The position numbers were made by a program, and so were the translations under genes. Under the pieces are notes generated by a model, which was not told where the DNA came from, ran no database searches, and was given only the letters and a program-made list of their open reading frames with translations. From contig JBCDBW010000010.1 in NCBI GenBank assembly GCA_039182965.1, positions 1 to 64,000 on the forward strand: a stretch of DNA of 64,000 bases, in the 5' to 3' direction. How positions within the stretch are numbered: the first letter of the stretch is position 1; each line of letters starts with the position of its first letter. The stretch is from JBCDBW01 sp039182965 (GTDB lineage: Bacteria; Verrucomicrobiota; Verrucomicrobiia; Verrucomicrobiales; DEV007). Positions 52,684-62,362 of the stretch are shown here, one piece after another.

Positions 52684-54387
52684 TCAGCGCGAGCGCTTGA
52701 AGAGACGGCTGACAATTCTCAATCTGGGGAGTTCTCGATTGCGGGCCTTCGACCAATAGAGGGCGATTGCGACCCCGAGGAACACGAAGTTTGTGAGCCA
52801 TGCGGCGACGATGGGTGGGAGGTGACCCCCTTTGCCGAGGGCGAGGAAAAAGTGACTGGTGAAGATGAGGAGGGCGAAAATAAAGATTGAAGTAGCGACG
52901 CCGCCGAGGATTCCTCGACGGGAGTAGACGACGCCGAGCGGGGCGGCGAAGAGCACGACGACGATGCAACTAAAGGGCAAGGACCATCGATAGTGCCAAT
53001 GGGTGCGGAAAGGGGCGAGCTTTGACTCGGTAAAGTCGTGATTCGTTTTGAGGTATGAGGTGAGTTGCGGGATGCCGAGGTATTCGGCTTTGAGGCTTGA
53101 GCTGATGAGTTTCCAAGGGTTTTCATCCCATGGGCTTTCGACGTCGTAGGAGGAAAAGTCTTCGATGAGGTAGCGAGTTCCCGGCGAGCTCGACTGCGGG
53201 TCGTTGTAGATGATTCTTCTTCCATTGTAGAACTTCCAATGGCCGATTTGGGAGAACCAGAAGGCAGAATTGGCGAAAATGGTTGTGACGATGCGGCCGG
53301 ATTCGTCACGTTGGCGGACCTCGACGTTGCGGAGTTTATTTTTGACGAGATCGAAGGGAATCAGACCGATAAACCAAGTCCGATTTCCCGTGTCGTTCTG
53401 GTGCATTTGGTTGACAGCGGCAGCTTTCTCTTCGCCCTTTCTGCTGAGTTTTTCGAGCATAGAGTCTTGATTCCCTTCCGCCCAGGGAGCCCACTCGTAG
53501 TTGAGAATGAGGCAGACGAGGGCTGCCATGGCGCCGAATACGAAGATGGGTTTGAGGATGCTTGTGAGGCTTTTACCGGCGCCGAGCATTGAGATGAGCT
53601 CATTTGAGCGTGACATTTTGCCGAGACAGTAGAGAACGGCGAGAAGGAGAGTAACGGGCATGATGAGGAGTACGACTTGCGGTAGTCGCTGGATGTAGAA
53701 CCAAGCGACTTGCAAGAGCGGAGTTTTAGCTTCCAAAAAATTGGGGCCGTTGTCGCTGAGGTCGTAAATCACCCAGATGGCCAGGATACCGACGAAGCAA
53801 AACAGGAAGGGCACGATAAAGTTTTGCAGGACGTATCGCTCCATAAGTTTTGCCCGAGCGTAGTATGCGGCGAGCAGGGCCGGCGAGGCTATCAGGAGAC
53901 CAATGAGGATTGTCTTGAGAATGGTGTAGACGGGGGCAGGAACTTCGCCCAGATGGCTGGTGAGAGCGACGGGAAGTGTCACGGCGATCTCATAGGGGAT
54001 CCATGCGGCGAGGAGAGCGAGGCACATGAGAGCGATGGGTTTCAACCAGGTTTTGTTTCTTCGGCGATAGAGCGAGGCGATGAAACCGGGGATACAAAGG
54101 GCGACGCCGAGGAGGTAGAAGCTCCCGAGGGCGGGGAGAAGGTATGGGATTTCGTGCTTTATGAAAGTCTCAGGAGAGAACGTCGGCACGTTAAAGGGAG
54201 GGGCGACATTGATGCCAATTTGGATGATTTCGTGATCGAGCCACGCGGTGTCGAGGTTATTTTGAACGAAGGCGAGGGCAGCAAAGCCCGCTATGAGTAT
54301 GCCCGCTATGAGGAGGAGGGGAGAAGTCCGGGGGGAGTCGGCGAATTTGCGCAAACCGGACAAAAATGACTGGACGAATTTACTCAA
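52684..54387 (-). CDS. LptF/LptG (YjgP/YjgQ) family permease with N-terminal membrane extension
   Basis: 567 residues. From about residue 181 (LMERYVLQNFIVPFLFCFVGI) it is a typical LptF/G: three N-terminal helices including LLIMPVTLLLAVLYCLGKMSRSNELISMLGAG, a periplasmic beta-jelly-roll, and three C-terminal helices (PLGVVYSRRGILGGVATSIF). This family drives lipopolysaccharide extraction with LptB. The first 180 residues carry about four further transmembrane helices (near 23-41, 84-105, 117-138, 154-176) not found in E. coli LptF (about 366 residues). Whether this half is a separate domain is unknown. Confidence 0.9.
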   Translation of the reverse strand: MSKFVQSFLSGLRKFADSPRTSPLLLIAGILIAGFAALAFVQNNLDTAWLDHEIIQIGINVAPPFNVPTFSPETFIKHEIPYLLPALGSFYLLGVALCIPGFIASLYRRRNKTWLKPIALMCLALLAAWIPYEIAVTLPVALTSHLGEVPAPVYTILKTILIGLLIASPALLAAYYARAKLMERYVLQNFIVPFLFCFVGILAIWVIYDLSDNGPNFLEAKTPLLQVAWFYIQRLPQVVLLIMPVTLLLAVLYCLGKMSRSNELISMLGAGKSLTSILKPIFVFGAMAALVCLILNYEWAPWAEGNQDSMLEKLSRKGEEKAAAVNQMHQNDTGNRTWFIGLIPFDLVKNKLRNVEVRQRDESGRIVTTIFANSAFWFSQIGHWKFYNGRRIIYNDPQSSSPGTRYLIEDFSSYDVESPWDENPWKLISSSLKAEYLGIPQLTSYLKTNHDFTESKLAPFRTHWHYRWSLPFSCIVVVLFAAPLGVVYSRRGILGGVATSIFIFALLIFTSHFFLALGKGGHLPPIVAAWLTNFVFLGVAIALYWSKARNRELPRLRIVSRLFKRSR

Positions 54388-54524
54388 TGCGATTCCTATG
54401 CGTCCTCGATGGCAATGTGGGCAAAGTGCGAATGGGAAGCGATGAGGGACATGCCTAGTTTTAGATGGACCGTCTGTGCGCGGGGGTCAAGAAATTGGAG
54501 CAGAAATCGTCAAGATAGCGAGTC

Positions 54525-56549
54525 ATGTCGAGAAGAGGGGAGGCTGCAGCGGAGCGTATGATTTCGATAACGGAGGGGGGGATGCCGGGCAAGTTTGCTG
54601 AGGAGATGGGAGATTTTTTCTCGGAGAGGGGAATGCTCTCGCGATCGCGGGATTTTGAGTATCGGCCGCAGCAACAGGAGATGGCACGACGCGTGGCGAC
54701 GACTCTTTCGGAGTCGAAGGCATTGGTGATCGAGGCTGGTACGGGTGTGGGCAAGTCGCTCGCGTATTTGGTTCCTGCGGTTTGCTATGCCCGAGAGACC
54801 ATGAGCAAGGCGGTCATTTCTACGCACACGATTCAACTGCAGGAACAGCTTATCGGTAAAGACATCCCGATTCTGAAGAAAGTGATGGAAGAAGATTTCG
54901 AGGCGGTATTGTTGAAGGGGCGCCGAAACTACGTTTGTCCGAATCGATTGAAGTGGGCGCTAAAACAGGGGGAAGACCTATTTTCGAAGGGGGACCGGGA
55001 TGAACTAGAGGAAATTAGAGAATGGTGTGAAGAGACGAGGGACGGGACTTTGACGGACTTGGGATTTACTCCGAAGCCGGGACTATGGGCGCAGGTTTGC
55101 AGCGAGAGCAATGCCTGCACGCCGAAGACCTGCGGAGCGGGTAGTCTTTGTTTTTATCAAGAGACGAGGCGTCGTGTGGGGGAGGCAGATGTCGTGGTAT
55201 TGAATCACACCTTGTTTTTCACGTTGCTAGCTTCGATGGAAGGGATGGATGACGGGGAGCGAGGATTTTTATTTCCAGAAGACTTTGTCATCTTTGACGA
55301 GGCCCATACAATTGAGAGCGTGGCCCAGCGTCAACTGGGCTTAGGAGTTTCTCAATACGGTCTTCGACACGAGGCGCAGCGATTATATCACGAGAAGACG
55401 CGAAAGGGATTGTTGCGACGTTTGGCAGATGCGCGAGGCATTGAAGCGGTCAAAGAGTTGCATGGGGCGATTGATGAATTTTTCTCAGACGTTGAAGGAA
55501 GTTGTCGATTTGGAGACTATGGGCGAGAATTCCGCGTCCGTGAGCCTGATCTAGTGGAGAACACTTTAGGGTCACCCCTTGTAGAAGTGGAGAAGCGGTT
55601 GCGAGATCTGGCGGAGGACCAAAAGGAGGAGCGAGACCGAATTGAGCTTGATGATTTGGCAGGTCGACTCAGAGATGCGCGATTGAGTGTGCGGGCGTTT
55701 TTGGACCAGGATTTGGACGACCATGTCTATTGGATTGAAAAGTCGGGAGGAGCGGGTCGTTCGTTGACGTTAAATGCGGCGCCCGTGGATATGGCAACGC
55801 GGCTTCGAGAACTATTGTTCTCGCAAGGGCGTCCATGCGTCATGACAAGTGCCACGCTATCGATCGGCACGGAGGACTTGCGGTATTTTCGGGATCGGAT
55901 TGGGGCGGAGGGGGTGGAAGCGGTGTGCATTGGGAGTCCTTTTGATTACGAGAGACAGATGCGGGTATACGTGCCAAGGTCGATGCCTGCGCCAGACGGG
56001 GAGGGGTATGAGGAAGCTTTAGCGAAGTGGATTCGGCACTTTGTTGATCAATCGGAAGGGAAGGCATTTGTATTATTTACGAGTTACCGATTGCTTCGGA
56101 GTGTTGCGGAGCGGGCGCAGGATTATTTTTTGGAGCGGGGGTGGACGCTACTGAAACAGGGGGATGGGCAGTCGGCCGGGCAATTGTTGACTGAATTTAG
56201 GGAGGATACGACGAGTGTTTTGTTTGGAACGGACACATTCTGGACCGGAGTGGACGTACCTGGGGAGGCATTGTCGAACGTTATTGTGACGCGATTGCCT
56301 TTTGCCGTGCCGGATCATCCCTTGGTTGCATCGCGACTAGAGCAGATTGCAGAAGGGGGCGGCAACGCCTTCATGGAGTATTCGTTGCCCGAGGCGATTC
56401 TGAAGCTGCGGCAAGGCATTGGCAGGCTGATACGATCTCACCGAGACACTGGAATCGTCGTTTTGTTAGACAATCGAGTTTTAACGAAGCGTTACGGCAG
56501 TGCCTTTCTCAAGGCTTTGCCAGATGCACCGGTAGAGGTGATAAGCTAG
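54525..56549 (+). CDS. DinG-family Fe-S DNA helicase
   Basis: 674 residues, an XPD/DinG-like superfamily 2 helicase. Walker A is EAGTGVGKSLAYL (Lys77) and the Walker B box is IFDEAHTIE. The 4Fe-4S insertion has cysteines in RRNYVCPNR, VCSESNACTPKTC and GSLCFYQ. Motif VI is in LKLRQGIGRLIRSHRDTG. It unwinds 5'-3' and may resolve R-loops or G-quadruplexes. In-frame ATGs at 54558 and 54582 are alternative starts. It is divergent from the LptF/G-like gene and convergent with aroD. Confidence 0.92.
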   Translation: MSRRGEAAAERMISITEGGMPGKFAEEMGDFFSERGMLSRSRDFEYRPQQQEMARRVATTLSESKALVIEAGTGVGKSLAYLVPAVCYARETMSKAVISTHTIQLQEQLIGKDIPILKKVMEEDFEAVLLKGRRNYVCPNRLKWALKQGEDLFSKGDRDELEEIREWCEETRDGTLTDLGFTPKPGLWAQVCSESNACTPKTCGAGSLCFYQETRRRVGEADVVVLNHTLFFTLLASMEGMDDGERGFLFPEDFVIFDEAHTIESVAQRQLGLGVSQYGLRHEAQRLYHEKTRKGLLRRLADARGIEAVKELHGAIDEFFSDVEGSCRFGDYGREFRVREPDLVENTLGSPLVEVEKRLRDLAEDQKEERDRIELDDLAGRLRDARLSVRAFLDQDLDDHVYWIEKSGGAGRSLTLNAAPVDMATRLRELLFSQGRPCVMTSATLSIGTEDLRYFRDRIGAEGVEAVCIGSPFDYERQMRVYVPRSMPAPDGEGYEEALAKWIRHFVDQSEGKAFVLFTSYRLLRSVAERAQDYFLERGWTLLKQGDGQSAGQLLTEFREDTTSVLFGTDTFWTGVDVPGEALSNVIVTRLPFAVPDHPLVASRLEQIAEGGGNAFMEYSLPEAILKLRQGIGRLIRSHRDTGIVVLLDNRVLTKRYGSAFLKALPDAPVEVIS

Positions 56550-56572
56550 AAGGGCTTTATCGTTTTGCTTTG

Positions 56573-57292
56573 TTATGAGTTGATTGGGCCCAGTGACTCG
56601 AGGACTGTTTTAAGCAGATGTGCCGGCCACTGGCCCGGAGCGTTTGGTTGGGATAGGTAGCCGTAGTTTAGGCATGAGCCGTATTGTCCGAGAAGGATGC
56701 GAGATGTTGGTCCTAATGCACCCATTCCCATCACGCTGAGCGGGAGGGAAGGAGGATCGGTGACCAATTCTAGGAGGCGGTTGAGGTCATCGAGGCTGCG
56801 CAGCTTTGTTGCCAGCTTCACAATATCGGCGCCAAGTGATTTTGCGTTTTCGATTCTACTACGGAGTTCTTCTAGGCTGGGTGTTCCTTCGAAATCGTGC
56901 CATGAGAGAATGAGGTTGGTCTCTTGCGACTCAATCCGAGGGGCGATTTCCTGAATAAGGTTGAGGGAAGCGATTTCGATATCAACAGCCGCAGCGACGG
57001 GAATATGCTTGAGAATGAGTTCCAACCGGGTGTCGTCATTGAGACCATTGGCGCCTCCTTCTTGCGGGTGACGAGCTGTAATAATCGAAGGAAGAGGAGG
57101 AGGCGATGGGATTTCCAGGTCGGCAGGAGTGGTGGTGGAGAGCAATTGATCGAGGCGAAATTCTAGAATATCAGATGAATTTGGCGGGAGAGTTGAGGTG
57201 AGAATTAAGAGATCATCTGGGTGATGGATTGTGGCAACCACCTTTGGTTGGGGGGTGTCCGGCAACAAAATTGATGGTAGAAGCCCGGTCAT
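56573..57292 (-). CDS. aroD: 3-dehydroquinate dehydratase, type I
   Basis: 239 residues. The EFRLDQL strand after the N-terminus, the histidine of LILSWHDFEGTP, and the Schiff-base lysine in ADIVKLATKLRS are present, along with LSVMGMGALGPTSRILLGQYGSCLNYG near the end. It dehydrates 3-dehydroquinate in the shikimate pathway, upstream of the chorismate used by PheA. The start region has an extra 17 residues compared with short homologues. It is divergent from the next gene by 52 nt. Confidence 0.9.
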   Translation of the reverse strand: MTGLLPSILLPDTPQPKVVATIHHPDDLLILTSTLPPNSSDILEFRLDQLLSTTTPADLEIPSPPPLPSIITARHPQEGGANGLNDDTRLELILKHIPVAAAVDIEIASLNLIQEIAPRIESQETNLILSWHDFEGTPSLEELRSRIENAKSLGADIVKLATKLRSLDDLNRLLELVTDPPSLPLSVMGMGALGPTSRILLGQYGSCLNYGYLSQPNAPGQWPAHLLKTVLESLGPINS

Positions 57293-57344
57293 TTGCTATT
57301 CCTCTGCGTCGGTTGTTTACTGTGGCGCAGAATTTCCCTCCAGA

Positions 57345-58727
57345 ATGCTTGGACGCAAACAGGAAATCAATCTTCAGCTCAACCAGATTATCGATGCGGC
57401 CTTAGTTGCAATCGCGTTTGTAATCTGTCATTCGATACGATTTCGGTTTGATTTTGGCCAAGGTCCAATCGCCCCCCTCAAAGACTTCATTTGGCTGGGA
57501 GCGATTATTGTTCCCTTTACGCCAATCGCGCTTGAGATTCAGGGGTATTATCGCCATCCGCTACAGAAGACCGTTATCACCTCGATTCGTCAGGTATTCG
57601 GAGCAGTTTTGGGGTTGGGATTGATGGTTGGGGCGGTTGTTGTTTTTGTGAAGACGGTCGAGCAAAGTCGGTTCGTGTTTTTGACATTGCCTGCGGTGGT
57701 GATGGTTTTCCTTTTGACGAAGGAAGCGGTGGTGAAGGCGATTATTCGGAGGCGTCTGAGTGACAAGGGAATTCGAGAGCAGGTGATTGTTGCGGGGGTG
57801 CCGGAAGATGTAGCGGCGATGCTGTCGTCAATTCCGGTCGAGCAGCGTATGGAATTTGACGTGGTGCAGGAGATTGATATCTCGCGCCAACCGGTGGTTG
57901 ACCTGGTGAAGGCCTTTCAGAAGCACAATGCCCAGCGAGTTTTGTTTGCAGCCGGGCACGTGCATTTTAATCGTGTCGAAGAAGCGATCAAGGCTTGTGA
58001 GACCGAGGGGGTTGAGGCGTGGCTATCAGCCGGGTTTATACGCACCTCGATTACGCGGCCAAATTTTGACTCAGTGGGAGGTATTCCCATGCTTGTTTTT
58101 CAGTCGACCCCCGAAGCTTCTTGGGCACTGATGTTTAAGAATCTTTTTGATCGAGCGGGGGCGCTTGTTTTGTTGATTCTTACGGCTTGGATTTGGGGTA
58201 TCGCAGCAATTGGTATTCGCTTCTCCTCCAAAGGGCCTGTGATATTCAAGCAGATGCGAGGGGGCCGGTATGGGCGACCGTTTCGAATGTATAAATTCAG
58301 GACGATGCATATTGGAGCTGAGGAAGAGCGCGCGAGTCTGGAAGAGCAAAATGAGATGACTGGCCCGGTTTTCAAGTTGGAGAAGGATCCACGTGTGTTC
58401 AAATTCGGTTCACTTTTGAGGCATCTGAGCATTGATGAGCTTCCGCAGTTGATCAATGTCTTGCGAGGAGAGATGAGTTTGGTAGGACCACGTCCGCTTC
58501 CAATTTACGAAGTGGAACGCATTGTGAAGTCGGCACAGCGACGGCGGCTTAGCGTCAAACCAGGGATGACTTGCCTTTGGCAGGTGCGGGGGCGGAACAG
58601 GATTACCAGTTTCGATGATTGGGTTTCGCTGGATTTGGAATATATCGATAATTGGTCGATGTGGCTTGATTTCAAGATCTTGCTCAAAACGATTCCTGTT
58701 GTGTTATTCGGGGCCGGCGCACGATAG
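57345..58727 (+). CDS. Polyprenyl-phosphate sugar-1-phosphate transferase (WcaJ/WbaP type)
   Basis: 460 residues from ATG 57345. Four or five N-terminal transmembrane helices and a Rossmann-like middle domain (REQVIVAGVPEDVAAML) precede the catalytic domain with YKFRTMHIGAE, HLSIDELPQLINVLRGEMS, VGPRPLPIYE and KPGMTCLWQVRGRN. It starts surface polysaccharide repeat units by moving a sugar-1-phosphate onto undecaprenyl phosphate. The UDP-glucuronate decarboxylase-like gene downstream would provide a UDP-sugar. Open frame further upstream overlaps aroD and is not used. Confidence 0.93.
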   Translation: MLGRKQEINLQLNQIIDAALVAIAFVICHSIRFRFDFGQGPIAPLKDFIWLGAIIVPFTPIALEIQGYYRHPLQKTVITSIRQVFGAVLGLGLMVGAVVVFVKTVEQSRFVFLTLPAVVMVFLLTKEAVVKAIIRRRLSDKGIREQVIVAGVPEDVAAMLSSIPVEQRMEFDVVQEIDISRQPVVDLVKAFQKHNAQRVLFAAGHVHFNRVEEAIKACETEGVEAWLSAGFIRTSITRPNFDSVGGIPMLVFQSTPEASWALMFKNLFDRAGALVLLILTAWIWGIAAIGIRFSSKGPVIFKQMRGGRYGRPFRMYKFRTMHIGAEEERASLEEQNEMTGPVFKLEKDPRVFKFGSLLRHLSIDELPQLINVLRGEMSLVGPRPLPIYEVERIVKSAQRRRLSVKPGMTCLWQVRGRNRITSFDDWVSLDLEYIDNWSMWLDFKILLKTIPVVLFGAGAR

Positions 58728-58839
58728 AGTGCGGCAGAGCTGCGAGTAAAATGGACCGAAGGCTTGGGCCTAGTTGAAGTATGAAGGGAAAGGTGTTAGT
58801 AACTTACCGAGTGGCGGGAGAGAAAGCTTTTGAAACGGA

Positions 58840-59817
58840 ATGAGCATATTTAGTAGCCGATTGTCGGATGACAGAAAGATAGCGGTCGTGACGGGTGGAG
58901 CGGGATTTTTGGGATCTCACCTAACGGATCGTCTACTTGGCGAAGGATATCGCGTCATTGGGATTGACAACTTCATTACGGGTTCCGACCGGAACATTGG
59001 ACATTTGGCTGGGAACGCGGACTACCATTTTTTCGAACATGATGTATCCAACTACATTTTTGTTCCAGGAGAGGTGGATGTGGTTTTTCATTTTGCCTCT
59101 CCGGCCAGTCCAATTGATTACCTTGAGTTCCCGATACCGACGTTGAAGGTGGGTGCATTGGGAACGCATAACGCTCTGGGCTTAGCAAAAGCGAAGGGGG
59201 CAGCGTTTTTATTGGCTTCGACTTCTGAGGTTTATGGTGATCCGCTGGTGCACCCGCAAACCGAAGACTACTGGGGGAATGTGAATCCGATAGGGCCTCG
59301 CGGGGTTTATGACGAAGCGAAGCGATTCGCGGAGGCAATGGCGATGGCATATCATCGTTATCACGGCGTGGACGCGAAGATAGTGAGAATATTTAATACC
59401 TACGGTCCACGAATGCGGCTGGAAGATGGCCGAGTGGTGCCGGCGTTTATCGGACAGGCATTAAAGGGAGAGCCTTTGACTGTATTTGGAGACGGTTCGC
59501 AGACGAGAAGTTTCTGCTATGTCTCGGACTTGATCGATGGGATTTTCAGATTGTCACAGAGCCGTTTCAATGAGCCGGTAAACATTGGGAATCCAAAAGA
59601 GATGACGATCCTGGAGTTTGCGGAAAAGATTTTGGGAAAGATCGACTCCGTTTCGCAGATCGAGCTGAAGCCATTGCCGGTTGATGATCCGAAAGTGCGT
59701 CAACCCGATATTGGACGTGCAAAAGAGGTATTGAGTTGGGAACCTCAAGTTGCGTTTGATGAAGGGATTAGTGAAACGATTGCCTACTTTCGTAACTTTT
59801 TGAAGATAGACGCTTGA
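58840..59817 (+). CDS. UDP-glucuronate decarboxylase-like NAD-dependent sugar epimerase/dehydratase
   Basis: 325 residues of the extended SDR family. TGGAGFLGSHL binds NAD, STSEVYGDPLVHPQ carries the catalytic Ser/Thr, and YDEAKR holds the Tyr-x3-Lys pair. NVNPIGPRGVYDEAKRF and RIFNTYGPRMRLEDGRVVP match UDP-xylose synthases closely, so decarboxylation of UDP-glucuronate to UDP-xylose is the best guess; dTDP-glucose 4,6-dehydratase is less likely. The neighbour is a polysaccharide-initiating transferase. Confidence 0.87.
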   Translation: MSIFSSRLSDDRKIAVVTGGAGFLGSHLTDRLLGEGYRVIGIDNFITGSDRNIGHLAGNADYHFFEHDVSNYIFVPGEVDVVFHFASPASPIDYLEFPIPTLKVGALGTHNALGLAKAKGAAFLLASTSEVYGDPLVHPQTEDYWGNVNPIGPRGVYDEAKRFAEAMAMAYHRYHGVDAKIVRIFNTYGPRMRLEDGRVVPAFIGQALKGEPLTVFGDGSQTRSFCYVSDLIDGIFRLSQSRFNEPVNIGNPKEMTILEFAEKILGKIDSVSQIELKPLPVDDPKVRQPDIGRAKEVLSWEPQVAFDEGISETIAYFRNFLKIDA

Positions 59818-59968
59818 AGTGCTTGGCTTGAATCGGTAGCTTTCACCTCCGCGTTGTTTTTCAACCCTCAATAATTTTCTGGTCATCGCGGGTAAAAATA
59901 TCCATTGTGCCAAAAGTCCCCAAGAGTTCCGGTTGCAATGCTGGAATTTTCATAACCCCAATATGCAC

Positions 59969-60562
59969 ATGAAGAATTCTCTATCGCTGGTTATTGCTTG
60001 TGCCCTCGGAGCGCTCGCACATGTCGTGGTGTCAGATGCGTCGGCGCAGGATCAGGTGAAAGTCGAGGTGGAGGACATTGCGATCGAGATCATTGAGACT
60101 CCCGAGTATGAGACAAGCGAGTCCAAGAAATTGCCAAGGAAGCAAGAGTGGGTCGAAGTTGAGGTTATTTTTAAGCCGGAGGGGCGAACGGAATCGGGCA
60201 TCGTCGAAAATCTGGAGTTCAGTTACTATGTGATGCTGGGTGATGAGAAGACGATGCTTTATGAGAAGATCAATCACGTGAATATGTTGTTGGATGAAAC
60301 GACGGCGTCTGTCGTTTACATTGCCCCTTCCACGATCCTGGGCTTGTTCGGTCGTGAGGCATCGGCGAGTCAGGCGGTGGCGGGGGTGGCAGTGGAGATC
60401 CGGCACAATGGGGCGCTGGTTGGAGGGGACGCGACTTTGTCCCCTGAGAGTCGTTGGTGGCAGTCGAAGACGCAGACGCCGGGTAAATTGAAGAAGAAGT
60501 CTGACACGCCGTTTGCACCTCTATGGTGGGATCGGTATGCGGACGAAGACAATTCCCGTTGA
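59969..60562 (+). CDS. Amuc_1102-like pilus-system protein, exported
   Basis: 197 residues from ATG 59969 (MKNSLSLVIACALGALAHVV, cleavage near ASA), with an in-frame ATG 6 nt earlier. The mature part is a small beta-rich domain (VEVEVIFKPEGR, VENLEFSYYVMLG, VVYIAPSTILGLFG), ending in a lysine-rich stretch and WWDRYADED. Position and fold match Amuc_1102 of Akkermansia, the first gene of its pilus-like operon. Its exact role is unknown; it probably forms part of an envelope pilus or secretion complex with the next genes. Confidence 0.78.
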   Translation: MKNSLSLVIACALGALAHVVVSDASAQDQVKVEVEDIAIEIIETPEYETSESKKLPRKQEWVEVEVIFKPEGRTESGIVENLEFSYYVMLGDEKTMLYEKINHVNMLLDETTASVVYIAPSTILGLFGREASASQAVAGVAVEIRHNGALVGGDATLSPESRWWQSKTQTPGKLKKKSDTPFAPLWWDRYADEDNSR

Positions 60563-60622
60563 TTGGAAACGATCGCGACGTTAGTGAACTCTCATCGCAT
60601 TAGTCTTATCGTATAGCACCGC

Positions 60623-62356
60623 ATGGCAGAACCGACCTCTTTCGTTGCTCTCAATATTGGCTCCCAACGCGTGAGTATCGCTGTATTTGCAGCGACTCCC
60701 CAGGGAGGGCTGTTACTGAAGAAATACTCGTCTTCCGAATTGTTGGGTGATCCCGCTGCGGATGCCGCGAGAAACGCGCAGGTTGCGGCTTCGCTGAAGG
60801 AATTGAGCGCGGAGCTAGGCCTTAAGAAGGAGGCTGTTCGGTATGCGATTTCCGGTCAATCGGTGTTCGCTCGTTTCGTGAAGCTACCCCCTTTGACGGA
60901 AGAGAAGGTCGGCGACATAGTCGAATTTGAAGCCCAGCAGAATGTCCCATTTCCCATCAACGAAGTCGTCTGGGACTATCAGCTTTTGGGTGGAGAAGAC
61001 AGTCTTGAGCCGGAGGCGGTATTGGTTGCGATCAAGTCGGACGCCTTGAACGAGATCAATGACGCGGTGGCGGGATCAGGGCTGCAGACGACGACGGTGG
61101 ATGTTGCACCGATGGCCCTCTACAACGCGTTTCGGTATAACTACAGTGATGTGTCTGAACCGGCTTTGCTGGTTGATATTGGAGCACGGACGACCAACCT
61201 GATTTACATCGAAGGGAACAACGTTTTCACTCGTAGTATTCCCGTTGGCGGGAGCACAATCACGACTTCCATAGCCAAGGAGTTTCAAGCACCCTTTCTT
61301 GAAGCGGAGCAAAAGAAGATTGCTGATGGTTTTGTGGCGCTTGGGGGGGCCTATGCTGATCATGAGGACGAAGCCATCGCGGCCATGTCGAAGGTGATTC
61401 GCAATACCCTGACCCGCCTGCATGCCGAGATCGTGCGAACAAATAATTTTTACCGGACGCAACAGGGTGGGGCGTTGCCGTCGGTGGTGTATCTGTGTGG
61501 GGCGACGGTTTCGATGCCCTATATTCGCGAGTTCTTTGCGGAGAAGCTGAACCTGCCTGTGGAGTTTTTCAATCCGTTGCGGAATGTTTTGGTGGCGCCG
61601 GAGGCGGACGCCGAAGAGATCAGCGGCGAGGCACATACCATGGGGGAACTGGTGGGTTTAGGATTGAGAGGGTTGAGCAGTTGTCCGATGGAATTGGATT
61701 TGGTTCCGGAGAGCGTTGCGAAGGCACGCGCGTTGTCGGAACGAAAGCCGTTTTTTATTCTGGCGGGTGTATGCGCGGTCTCTTTCTTGGCGGCCGCTGG
61801 ATTTTTCTACACCAAAGGGGCGCAACTAGCGGCTGAGGAGACCGCGGAGTTTAATGCCAAGGCCACGAATTTGGAGAGGTATTCCAAGAAGATTTCTGAG
61901 TGGGAAGATGTGCAGACCGAGGTGGATGAGAAGACAGAGCCATTTACGGAAGCGGTCTTCAATCGTATTTTTTGGGTCAGTCTTTTGAACGACATCAACA
62001 AGCGTTTCACAAGCGACACCCTTTGGCTTACGGAATTGGAACCGTTGTCCGAGGGGGAGCCGGTTACCGAGAGTCTATTTGATGAGGGCGGAGCCAATGA
62101 AGGGCGAGATGATTCGGAGGGCGATCGAAAGATGATCGATGCCATCCGGATTCGAGGGCTCTACCGTGAGAACCCTATTCGGGAGCAGGTCGTCGTCCAG
62201 TTTTACGAGCAGCTCAAAGAGTCGGGAAATTTCAGTCTGGAGGAATTGGATCAAAGGGATGTGATTACGCGCTTGGACAGTGGAGATGATCGGTGGGCGC
62301 AGGTGTTTGAGATTATTCTTCCGTTGGATCCCGGGATTCGCATTCCAGTAGAGTAG
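60623..62356 (+). CDS. Amuc_1101-like PilM protein fused to a PilN-like part
   Basis: 577 residues. An actin/FtsA-like ATPase domain has phosphate 1 NIGSQRVSIA (11-20), phosphate 2 VDIGARTTNL (184-193) and the adenosine motif LCGATVSMPYI (291-301); FVKLPPLTEEK and VPFPINEVVWDYQ are typical of PilM. A transmembrane helix at 376-397 and a periplasmic coiled, beta-containing tail follow, which correspond to PilN in classical type IV pilus systems. So the ring protein and its inner-membrane partner are one polypeptide. It lies 60 nt after the Amuc_1102-like gene. Confidence 0.88.
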   Translation: MAEPTSFVALNIGSQRVSIAVFAATPQGGLLLKKYSSSELLGDPAADAARNAQVAASLKELSAELGLKKEAVRYAISGQSVFARFVKLPPLTEEKVGDIVEFEAQQNVPFPINEVVWDYQLLGGEDSLEPEAVLVAIKSDALNEINDAVAGSGLQTTTVDVAPMALYNAFRYNYSDVSEPALLVDIGARTTNLIYIEGNNVFTRSIPVGGSTITTSIAKEFQAPFLEAEQKKIADGFVALGGAYADHEDEAIAAMSKVIRNTLTRLHAEIVRTNNFYRTQQGGALPSVVYLCGATVSMPYIREFFAEKLNLPVEFFNPLRNVLVAPEADAEEISGEAHTMGELVGLGLRGLSSCPMELDLVPESVAKARALSERKPFFILAGVCAVSFLAAAGFFYTKGAQLAAEETAEFNAKATNLERYSKKISEWEDVQTEVDEKTEPFTEAVFNRIFWVSLLNDINKRFTSDTLWLTELEPLSEGEPVTESLFDEGGANEGRDDSEGDRKMIDAIRIRGLYRENPIREQVVVQFYEQLKESGNFSLEELDQRDVITRLDSGDDRWAQVFEIILPLDPGIRIPVE

Positions 62357-62362
62357 TATTTC

